Positions 34,652-44,946 of a stretch of 64,000 bases of DNA are shown piece by piece (within the stretch, counting starts at the first letter, position 1; each line of letters opens with the position of its first letter). A program made the position numbers and the translations under genes. The notes under the pieces are model-generated. The model was not told where the DNA came from, searched no databases, and saw only the letters and a program-made list of their open reading frames with translations. Source of the DNA: Juglans regia (taxonomy: Eukaryota > Streptophyta > Magnoliopsida > Fagales > Juglandaceae); contig NC_049916.1 in assembly GCF_001411555.2 (NCBI RefSeq), positions 248,001-312,000 of the forward strand, in the 5' to 3' direction.

Positions 34652-36365
34652 ATGACATCACATCAAACCTTATTTTTATATTTTGAATCAATAGAGAAAA
34701 AAAAAAAAAAAGCAACATTTAGAAACTGTTACCTCGTCCTTTTGTGAAGGCAAGCCAATCTGTAAGAACTAAAAGGTATCTCTATCTGCAAGTTCAACTT
34801 CTTGACTGCTTCCTCGGAAACCTCATTCTTGAATCTCGCAGTTACTTGAATCAATCACTAGTTTACAAACCTTACCTCCAGTAATCAGGTTGAAAGAAAC
34901 ATGTTGTGCAACTAATCATTAACCTCTTTCTTATAAGGCATGTAGTGTGCTATATGAACTGTTAACATAGGACCATGTCTCCTTGGACCAACTCCTCTTC
35001 AGGTCACCCTTAGACCCATCGTTATAAATAGGCTCGGAATCCACAATACCCAAATCCTCATAAACAGGACTATGGGCCTCAACAAACAATCCCTTCCATG
35101 CTTCCCACCCTTTGTGCAGTTTGTCACCCTATGATCCGATTACCATACTTGCTATTGTGTCTGTGAGCAAGGTGCTAACTGATTGGGTTGTATGTTTTTC
35201 ACCCTCCTATTTGGCATGAGGGATGGTGGCCCACGTCCTGTAAGTGGTGGACTAGTGTTACTCGTGCCACCACTATCCCACCTATTGGCTATTACATCCC
35301 ATTGTCTCCTAAAATGGCATTTTCTAAATGAAAGGCTCACTGATGTTTCAGACACACTAACATGGTCAAAAAATTCAGTGTACTGAAATTATTATCTCTT
35401 AACACCAAAATATTGAGATACCAATTAGTCTGTAAAATTTATTAGTCTACGCATCTATATATCTGTTACCTTGTCAGAGATTTTGAAGTTGTTGATGATG
35501 CATTGACCACAACTCAAGAATTCCTCTAAGTCAAAGACATGCTTGAAAATCCGAAATTTCTCTTGCAATGTGTGTTATACTCCTTTTCCCCTCGTTGCCA
35601 CTCCTAAGCTCCTCCATGCATTTGATGGTGATGTAAGTTGCATCATATATCCAAAACCCTCAGGGACATAATATCGAAAAGAAATAATCACTGAAGAAGC
35701 AAGGGTTATTTTTATCAGTACATTGACTGTTGAGGTTATTTTTCATAAATAATTTGGTCTTGATTGTATATGTTTTTCATGGTTTAAACTGCATCTCTAG
35801 TGGGAACTTGCTCAGAGCTCTTTCACATAAAAAGTATCAAGTGATTTTAAGTCCGAAAGGTTACTGCTATATATTGCTTGATTTGAATTTTAACAAAACA
35901 TGATTCATTTGAGCTCTTAAGTATTTTATTACTACAAAAACATTGTGTTTTGAATGCACATGGCAACTTATACTTGATTATTTCAAATCCACATATTAAT
36001 AAAACTTAAATTCATCCACGAATTTTTGTAAGAAAATAAATTTTACTTGTCGTTCTTTATTGAAGCCACTTTGGAATAAAAACAAAATCGAAATAATCAT
36101 TTAAAATTATTTTTATCCAACTGAATTAACTTAGGAGTTGGGGGATATGTTTTAAACTTGGTACTACTGTATGTTATTTTTTGTGCGTATTCTAAAGATT
36201 CATACTAATGATGATCAGTTCTTTCCGTTTGGGGAAAAATATCTATACTACTGATTTATGATTACATGGCTATATATCACTGATCTAAAGTACCATTATT
36301 GATCAACTAGCATTATAAAGGCCATTTTAAACTATTTTTATGGGGATTGCTTATAACTCATGCAA
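34652..36365. other. Intron-2 remainder of the LSI2-like pseudogene
   Basis: Unique sequence absent from copy A; no coding region supported. The ORFs at 35,152-35,386 on both strands are short shadows of each other with no domain. Confidence 0.5.
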
Positions 36366-36509
36366 TTCTCTTACTTGGAGGAAGAGTGGCAACATCTGCA
36401 GCTATAATTTCTGCAGCTGATGAGAAGAAGGCATGGCTTATTTTAGCTTGGGTTAGCACGATAGCTGGGAACCTCTCATTATTAGGATCAGCTGCCAACT
36501 TAATAGTGT

Positions 36510-36609
36510 GTTGAAGGTTCATGTCTAAACTGCAGGAGTTATAATTTCTGGAGCTGATGGAGTTAACTTGTTAATTGTGAGTTGAAGGTTCATGTCTAAA
36601 CTGCAGGAG
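36510..36609. repeat. Two 29-bp direct repeats at the broken end of exon 3
   Basis: GTTGAAGGTTCATGTCTAAA and the following CTGCAGGAG occur at 36,510 and 36,581. Between them, ATAATTTCTGGAGCTGATGG resembles exon-3 sequence at about 36,404-36,424, so part of exon 3 seems copied and shuffled here. Confidence 0.7.
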
Positions 36610-37453
36610 CAGATACAAAGTTCAACAAAACAAAAACTTAAGCAAGATGTCACCTCAGAAATTGATCATTTTACAACAAAATATCCCCGTTGCTCCTAAA
36701 GATCAAACCACTAGGAAATGATTAAATATATATATATATATATCTTTACGCACAATAAGCAAGACTCTGACAGTCAAATTTGAAATTTCCCTCGTAGTCA
36801 CAATTGTAAATTGTCATTCCCTTCAAAGACTTATTGTACTGCGACTTTTGAAGAATGAAACATGATACTCTTTATTAACTAAATAAAGGGTTTGTAAAAA
36901 GATAACATGGTCGGAAGCCAGAATACAATCATTTGGAGAAAAGAAGCACTTTGGATTAATTATAGGCCAGATAGCCTGCTAGTCATAAATAGATTGAATT
37001 CCACATAATCTATCACCTCAGCTTCTCTTTCCTAACAGGTCAGCGTGGTGTTTCCATTCGAAGGCGTTAATTCCCCACTAATAGAGAATGAAACCATAGT
37101 GCGCTTAAGTTTGTTTTTTCGTGGCAAGTATGGTACTGTTAAGTCACTAAATACTACATTGAAAACAAATTTATATGTCCAGAAGTCTGAAGACATCCAG
37201 TAAAGGAAGGACTTAAAATAATCTTAGGCCACATAATCTATTAGTCACAGTTGTTCCATATAGAGCAGCATTACACAGTGTAAAGCATATAAGGGACAAA
37301 GGGGTCCACATGTATTATCACCTAAAATTCTCTTAACATACCAAAATTTCTAACATTAATCTCAAACCATGACGGAAGACTGAAATCCTGTCTTCATCCC
37401 TCTTCAACGATAACCAACACACATACAAAAGCACACATGTAGATCCTATTTCA

Positions 37454-37681
37454 GACAAGGAACGAACAATGTTGGAGCTGAAGAATTATTTTATGCACAC
37501 TTTATTGCTTTGGTTTTCAGCTATTGTATTAAATGGGGATGATATACATGAATTCCTATCTTTAGTTTAACACTCGTAGAATGTATCTAGGTGTTCAACT
37601 GTATACTTCCGGTGTACTAGGTATATGCCTATTTCATTCACATCAATAAAGTTTATATCTTACTTATCAAAAAAAAAAAAA
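37454..37681 (+). mobile_element. 5'-truncated LINE tail insertion, 228 bp
   Basis: Flanked by a 13-bp direct repeat AGATCCTATTTCA (37,441-37,453 and 37,682-37,694) and ending ...TACTTATC plus an A tail. Block copy 1 has the empty site at about 418-431. The 3' end CAATAAAGTTTATATC resembles plant L1 3' ends. Confidence 0.9.
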
Positions 37682-38164
37682 AGATCCTATTTCATTCCTG
37701 TTATAGCACACTCAGTTGACCATGCGTGTACTCAGACACACAGCAGAAATCTTTTTCTTGGTTGTCACAGGCGGGAAGAACACATGTAAGGCCCCTCTCC
37801 AACTTGGCCACTGAGAAGCTCCCCTCCTGGATGAAATGTTTAAGTATATAGTAGTGTACCTACATGGTTAGAAACATGCTCTAACTTCTCGATTGCCATT
37901 CCTACACTTCGAAGACGGGAAAAGACAACCCCATTGGGCTATCCAAGAGTATTTCTATCACTACACCAAGGAATCACTTTAGCAAGGACACAGATTGTAA
38001 GATAAGCTATCATAACTGAAATACATATCAAAAGCCAAATAAATATGAATTTTATAATTAATTCAATGTTTACTAAAATATAATCCTAAAAATAAATTTA
38101 TGAAAAATGGAAAAGAAAAGTTGCAAATAAAGGTATTTGAGTTGCAGTATTGAGCTATAAAAAT

Positions 38165-38182
38165 ACTTATAAAAAAAAAAAA
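38165..38182 (+). mobile_element. 18-bp poly(A) micro-insertion with 19-bp target duplication
   Basis: ACTTAT plus about 12 A lies between two copies of AGTATTGAGCTATAAAAAT (38,146-38,164 and 38,183-38,201). Copy 1 has a single copy near 886-904. ACTTAT also precedes the A tail of the 228-bp LINE tail insertion, so this looks like an extreme 5'-truncated L1 insertion. Confidence 0.85.
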
Positions 38183-38344
38183 AGTATTGAGCTATAAAAA
38201 TCATAAGCATCACAACAAACAATAATATTGAGGTCAACAGTTGCCAACAATCAGAAAAGCTGCTTTTCTTTCATACGTAAATCAGAACCTCTTTACTGCA
38301 AATACATCTTCTTTTTCACTGCTCTTCTGGAGAAGTTCAGATAC

Positions 38345-41094
38345 CTTGAAATGTCTTGCAAGCTCATTTACGTGCAAAATATTGGCAAGTTTTGATTGGC
38401 CATATGCAGCTAGACTGCTATACCTGTATGTATGAAATTCCAAACACTATCAAATGTATGCAAAATTATCTGGTCAAAATATACCATAAAAATAAAATAA
38501 AATAAATAAGTACGGTTAGCAAAAAATACAATGTGACTAAAACTTTTCAGATTTTTAATTCTCAGATTAAGACAGTAACGTACATAAAGGTCAGATACTA
38601 ATGGTGGATTCCGACTAAATAATTATGTTTTTAATTCACATCATATAACTTCAAGATTAATAATACTAAAGTTATCAAGCAATTCATTCGCAAAACGCAT
38701 TTATGAAGATAGATCTTGCTATAATGAATGGTAGAGGCTGACAAGCAATGCATTGCGTCAAATTTTGAAAAATAAGAGTTTTTTTGTGAACTTGTTGGGT
38801 AGTGATGTAATTCACATATTGATATGTGGTCTATTTTGTCAAGTGGCTTACGGTATCAAAGAGGAGCCCCTGTTTGATTCAATGCTCAATGTGTCCAGGG
38901 AAACTATGTGGACCCAATTACTGGCTTCATGCAGAATGAATGAAGGTTAGGATCATATCTAGGAAGCCACTTTGGTGTGAACAGTATAGGTAATGACCTT
39001 TAGGCTATAATACGACAAAAGTTGGATGCATAACATGCACAAGAAATCCATTAAAAGTAGTTTAGGGTATCAAAGAGGAGCCTCTGTTTGATACGATGCT
39101 TAATGTGTCCAGGGCAACTATGTGGACCAAATTACTGGCTTCATACAGAATGAATGAAGGTCAGGTCATATCTGGGAACACACTTTGACGTGAACAGTCT
39201 AGGTAATGACCTTTAGGCTATAATACCACAAAATTTGGATGCATAACATGTACAAGAAATCCATTAATAGTAGCTTAGGGTATCAAAGAGGAACCACTGT
39301 TTGATACGATGCTCAATGTGTCCAAGGCAACTATGTGAACCCCATTACCAGTTCATACCGCATGAATGAAGGTTAAGAACCCACTTTGACGTGAACAGTC
39401 TAGGTAATGACCTTTAGGCTATAATACCACAAAATTCGGATGCATAACATGTACAAGAAATCCATTAAAAGTACACTCTGCAGATATAAAATGAAAACGA
39501 ATGACAAAAGTTCTCTATAGAACTTAATAAGCCCCTTACAAATTAAGAAGCAACTACATATTTATTGGGCATCCCAAATGCTGATTTATCTGATAGGAAC
39601 GGAATATCTTCTTGAAAGTGGATTCAAATGACAGACTAGTTAAGATTAGATTGTAGTACCCATGTTTATCATCTATTCTATCAAAACGGATTCCTTCACG
39701 GTATGAGAACCGGTGAGCTCCTGAGGACACAATAACAATTCTTCCTTCTTTACCACTTTTACGTGCTGTTCTTTTCATAGTGTCCAACAAAAGATGTGTC
39801 AAAAGAAAATGACCTGCAAAAGAAAAAGAAATGAGAAAAAGGCAGGACTTAGTCGACTCCTACACAACTCAATTTAGCATCTAAAGAGAGCATTTGGTGA
39901 TGATGTACGGACTGATGGGTCATTAGATAATAGATTCTCCAATTAATGCAAAATACCTAAGTGATTTGTTGCAAACTGTAGTTCTATGTTGTCTTTGGAG
40001 AGCACGAATGGTGTTGCCATAACTCCTGCATTGTTACTTAAAACAGAAAAGACAGGGTCACCCCTTGTTTAATCCCTTAGCTGAGGCTCAAGAAACAGAA
40101 ATGTACAAAAATGTTTTCATGGGTGTAAAGCAGTGCAACAGTAATACATTTATGGACTAGTAAAAACCAACGTGGAAGTACAGCTACCATTACAGACGCC
40201 ATTGAGCTAAGATCTAACTTGGCTACAGGGATTTCCTTAGCTATTGCTTCTTTGACATCTTTACCAGCAGCCATATTCCTAACTGCCATAACTACATGGA
40301 CACCTCGCATCGCAAGAACTCGGGGTAGTTTCAGTGCCAATACCACTAGATGCTCCTGTAATTGGAGGATCCACAAGCAACAAGTACGCCAGTTAGTGCA
40401 AGTAGCAAATGGTTTTGAAGAATATGTTACGAATGACGTTTTAAGATACTGTCACTTTTTTGTGCAAAACAAGAATTCATGGAAAATTCCCATCAAGTCG
40501 AACAGATACATGGATTCCAGTTCTACTGATATAAACAGTCGAGATAATTAAATTTTGACAGTCAGAACATACAAATAGCTAAGGCTCTCATGGATTTTGA
40601 AAGCCAGAACATACAAATAGCGAAGAGAAGCAAAGCACAAAAATCATGCAGAAACCCCCCACAATTCAGTAACTTCGTCAGCAAGGAGGCTGCTTTCCTT
40701 CGAAAATGGCAGAGTTTACTCTATTTGAGCGGTTGTGTGCTCTACACACCATCCACATCCTCGTCACAAAAAAAGAATTTGTCATAAATAAATAAAAACG
40801 CGTCTTTTCACAACTTCCTTTCCAAAATCAAGCAGCAGTCATCTTTGATAGATCAATTTGTCAGAAAACCAAAGACAGATCAAAGATCAAGTTGTCATCT
40901 TTCCGATACCATCTACCTGCTACAATAAGAAATTCATCCTTCACGGGGAAATTACATTTAAAAAAAAAAAAAAAAAAGATAGAACATGAACCTGTTACAA
41001 TGGCAGTGAGATCAGTCCCATCAATCCCTTGAGTAACTTCCTCTGCCGTGGAAGATGAGGAAAACCCGGATGGCCCTTTTCGGTTAAACGGCCA

Positions 41095-41097
<3 letters not shown>
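38345..41097 (-). pseudogene. TIC32-like SDR pseudogene (copy 2)
   Basis: Exon equivalents: 41097-40992, 40355-about 40196, 40036-39957, 39813-39660 and 38423-38345. Exons 1, 3, 4 and 5 are close to copy 1. Exon 2 has one extra G (frameshift in the ACTCGGGG run near 40,322), a 15-bp loss (the MAS... stretch) and a loss of about 70 bp that removes its 3' end and splice donor. The C-terminal exons are missing too, because LSI2-like pseudogene sequence lies where they should be. Two amino-acid changes are seen near the active site (VNVSS to VIVSS, SRLAAYG to SSLAAYG). Confidence 0.9.
38852..39480. repeat. Intronic tandem repeat, three 213-bp units
   Basis: Units start at 38,852, 39,065 and 39,278 with GGTATCAAAGAGGA(G/A)CC; spacing is 213 bp each time. 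This is the more regular version of the array at 1548-2125. Confidence 0.88.

Positions 41098-41128
<31 letters not shown>
41098..41128. repeat. (CT)n microsatellite
   Basis: A CT run of about 15 units directly 5' of the SDR pseudogene start, about twice as long as in copy 1. Confidence 0.85.
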
Positions 41129-41132
<4 letters not shown>

Positions 41133-43697
41133 CTCCTTCTACCTCTGTGTTTGTGCTTCCCTCGACGGTACGAGAGTCATAAAAGATCAGAATGGCAGCT
41201 CTGAATGAAGTGTCAAGAGTGAAATGATGAAGAGGAAATGGTTTAAGGATCACCCGTGCTGATCCTCCTACCATTCCTCTATTATTTTATAATATATTTA
41301 AAATTTAAAATTTTTTATTATTTTTTTAAAATATTTTTAAAATATTCTTAATCATAAAAAAATTAAAAAAAAATTAAAAAAAATATACAACTTTATTAAT
41401 AATCAATTCCTTAATTATTAAATAAAAAATTTAAAAAATAAAAATAAAATAAAATAAATAATAAATAAATAATAAGAGAATAGTAAGCTTATCATTACAC
41501 TTTAGAAAATAACTTTTACCTGAATATCAAAGTTCTCTACTTTGCTGTAGACACGTGGAACAACATTCTAAATTCATATTATACCTCAACTATAGTCTTT
41601 CAAGTAATAAAATTTGATGGATTGTCATTTTTGGAGAGAAATTCATAGTATTTGTTAGTATTTTCTAATAAATAAAATTTGCAACGTAGTACTTAAGTAT
41701 GATAAATAAAATTGAGTGCGTATTAAAGTTAGATTCAGGTCTCTCTCTCTCTCTTTTTTAAATAGAACTTCCATTAATGTGAAATGTAAAGATAGAAATC
41801 TGTCAACATTACATAGACTGTTCTAAATAAATAGTATACATAATCTGCATTGGTCCATCTTCTATCCAAATTTATTCATCATCATGCACTAGAACAACTT
41901 TTACTAGTTGATGTGCAGCGTAGTTTGCTTCTCTGAAAACAAAAGCAACCTATTAGCCAGGTCTTTCCAAAAGTATTACTCTAGCATCATGAACTAAAGT
42001 CCCATAATTTGAACTTAAATCTTCTTCACAGTTTGCAGCCTTGATAATAATCTGGGAATTACCTTCGAACACAACCCTTTCAAATCCCAAATCAGCACAA
42101 ACTTCCGTTGCCCTTCTCAGTGCCATGCCTTCTTCCATCACATCTTTCACACAAAGTTTCATATTTGCACTTACACCTGCCATGATAGCTCATTGATCAT
42201 TCCTTATGATTATACCTAAACCTGTTTTTGTTTGTTTTGTACAAACAGATGCATCCCAGTTTACTTTAAGCCAGTTGTAGCATGATTTCTTCCATCGTGC
42301 CTCTCTTCTATCACCTTCTTCATCAGTAGTGATAGACAATTCTTTAATTAGGGAATTTAAGAACAAATCCATATCTGAGCTTGTTGCCATCACCACTTGA
42401 TAAGGACACTCTAAAGCTTTCCCATGAATTACATAATTCCTCCTTATCCAAGTCCTTCTCATAATAAAACTGACCAACTAAAAGTCATCCACCAATAACT
42501 TAGCAATCAAATCTGATCATAAAACACAGAAATCTATAGTTGAATTTGGCCATTTGTTTACAGGACTTAGAGACTCAACCCAAACATCACTTGCAGCAGG
42601 GCAACTCCACAATACATGAGACATTGTCCCTATGTCCCTTTTGCAGATATCACATAAATCAAATTCTAGCATCTTCCTTTTAACCAAATTCTGCAAAGTA
42701 GGTAGTAAGTCATGGGCAGCCTTCCACACAAACAGTTTAATCTTCATTGGTATATTTGAGCTCCACATTTGTTTCTAGTTGATCAAACCTGCAATTTCAC
42801 CAGAGCACTCTCCCTTCACTTGTCTGTTGAGAGTTTGTTGCAAGTAATAAGCACTTCTCACACTGAATCTACAATTTGCAGTATACCCCCATATCAAGTT
42901 ATCCTGAGCATCTTTTCTGCTTATTGGAATCTTGCAAATTAGCTCCATTTCATCCACCTAAAACAACTGTGAGATCAAATCTTTTTTCCAATAGCCTTCA
43001 TCTTTATCAATCAACTCAAAAACTGCTGCATTACTACTTAGAATTGTTATAGGGGATTGGACTTTTAAAGGAACAGGTCTTGGAACCCATCTATCATGCC
43101 GAATTCTGATACTGTTACCATTACCAACTCTCCACACACTTCCTTATTTTATTAATTCTATTGAGGACCATAAACTCTTTCATATCATAGAAGAATTAGA
43201 ACCCTTTTTTGCATTCAAAACATTGCCATCTCTATAATATTTTTGCCTCATTATTTTTGCTACAAGAGAACTTAGATTATTCAGAAACCTCCATATTTGC
43301 TTTGCCAACATAGCTTTATTAAAAAATTCCAAGTCCCTAAAACCCAAACCACCTCTCCCTTCTGACTCCCCCACACTCCTCCAATTTCTCCACTGGATCT
43401 TTTTCTGATTTTGACTGTACCCCTACCAAAACTTCCCCATCATCGAGTTAATCTCCATTAATAGCTTCTTTGGTAACTGAAAAACACTCATAGTGTAAGT
43501 TGAGATTGCTTGAATAATAGCTTTCAAAATTATTTCATTCCCTGCTTGTGATAGAAAATTGTTCTTCCAGCTTGAGATCTTAGCCCAAATCCTCTATTTA
43601 ATAGCTCTAAATGATTGATACTTTGACCTTCCAACCATAGTTGGAAGACCCAAGTATTTTTCATAATTGTTGTTAGCTGAAACCCCCACAGTACTTA

Positions 43698-44030
43698 GGC
43701 CTCGTTTGATTGTTAAACTCATCTGAATTCAACTCAGTTCAGTTTAATTTTAGGTTAAATCTAACATCCAAACACCCAACTCTCAAATTACTAAACTCAT
43801 CTCAACTCAAAACATCTTTACACGTGAGACTCATAACCTTTTTTAATTCAACACTTCTTTACATGTGGGATCCACAACCTTTTTCAACTTTCTATAAATA
43901 CATCTAAACTCATCTTAACATCCAAACACATTTAAATTCATCTTAGGTGGACCCCACAAAACTCACTCTACCATCTCAACTCACTACTATTCATAAAAAA
44001 CTCAATTCAGCCCAACATCCAAACGCAGCT
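43698..44030. mobile_element. Tourist-like MITE, 333 bp, inside LINE 2
   Basis: Ends GGCCTCGTTTGATTG and the inverse of AGCTGCGTTTGGATG, with TTA target copies at 43,695-43,697 and 44,031-44,033. Removing it restores a continuous LINE RT frame from AEMKQVLVK to GVSANNNYEKYLGLP. Present in block copy 1 too, so it predates the duplication. Confidence 0.9.
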
Positions 44031-44248
44031 TTACTAACACCTGCTTCATTTCAGCACTAGTATTGGAGCTAAAAAGCACTGCAGCTTTGTCTCTATTCGA
44101 ACATTGTCTAGAAGTCTTCTCATAAAGTTGTAACAAACCTTGTATCCTTTGCCACTCTTCAAGAGTTACACAACAGAATAGCACATTATTATCAGCAAAT
44201 AGGAGGTGGCTAATTCTCAAACCACCCCTTGTAGCAACAACACCTTTA

Positions 44249-44946
44249 GGCTACGTTTAGGTAGCCAACATACCTCAACACTTTCTAAGTATTCTCGTAC
44301 TATTATAAATACTTCACATGCCAAACACAATGAACCATCTTCGTATCAAAGTCTTTCCAAAAATTACTATAATATTTATCACTATTATATATAAATTAAA
44401 ATTAAAATCACTATAATATTTATCACTATTATATATAAATAAAAAATAAAATACTATAATATATAAATAAAAAATAAAATCACTATAATATTTCTCACTA
44501 TTATATATAAATTAAAAATAAAATCACTATAATATATAAATAAAAAATAACATTACTATAATATTTATCACTATTATATATATAAAAATAAAATCATTAT
44601 AATATTTATCACTATTATATATAAATTAAAAATAAAATCATTATAATATTTATCATTATTATATATAAAAGTAAAATAAAATCACTACAATATTTATTAA
44701 TATTAAAAAATCACTATAATAAAATCATTATAATATTTATTACTAAAAATAAAATCACTATAATATTTATGGGATCCACACATTTTTCAACTACCTATCC
44801 AAAAGTCAATAACTCAACATACTTCACACATCCAAACAACTCAAAATACTCTCAATGGGACCCACAAACTCACTCCAATCTCTACTCATAACTATTCACA
44901 AACATTCTCAACATTTCTCAAGTATTCTCACTACCCAAACGTACCC
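44249..44946. mobile_element. 698-bp MITE inside LINE 2 with internal tandem repeat
   Basis: Ends GGCTACGTTTAGGTAG and the inverse of GGGTACGTTTGGGTAG, flanked by TA (44,247-44,248 and 44,947-44,948). Excising it with one TA gives GAGATTAAAGGTG on the LINE strand, which restores the RT reading frame (E-I-K-G-V-V). TA could also be a decayed TTA. Confidence 0.87.
44340..44770. repeat. AT-rich tandem array inside the MITE
   Basis: About nine imperfect copies of AAAATCACTATAATATTTAT plus CACTATTATATATAAATTAA, period roughly 45-60 bp with shortened units. It makes up most of the MITE length. Confidence 0.85.

Larger units (their letters stand above)
27590..36512. repeat. LSI2-like tandem duplication block, copy B
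   Basis: Second copy of 18,700-25,619 in the same orientation, about 9 kb later. It keeps a longer intron 2 and ends inside exon 3. Confidence 0.9.
31687..36512 (+). pseudogene. LSI2-like transporter pseudogene (tandem copy B)
   Basis: Same exon layout as the intact copy: 31687-32874, 33033-33222 and a partial exon 3 from 36366. Lesions: TAG at codon 20 (31744-31746, Trp in copy A); TAG at 32362-32364 (Leu in copy A); intron-2 donor region changed from G/GTATG to A/GTTTG; intron-2 acceptor changed from GCAG to GCAA just before 36366; exon 3 cut off after GSAANLIVC by a local rearrangement. The putative promoter is also interrupted at 28,732. Exon 1 keeps the length of copy A exactly, so the stops are point changes and decay may be fairly recent. 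Confidence 0.93.
37003..44030. repeat. Segmental duplication block, copy 2 (SDR pseudogene + LINE)
   Basis: Matches 1-15,379 as described there. It holds empty sites for the 1,162-bp element and for Copia, and it carries two small poly(A) insertions that copy 1 lacks. Confidence 0.9.
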
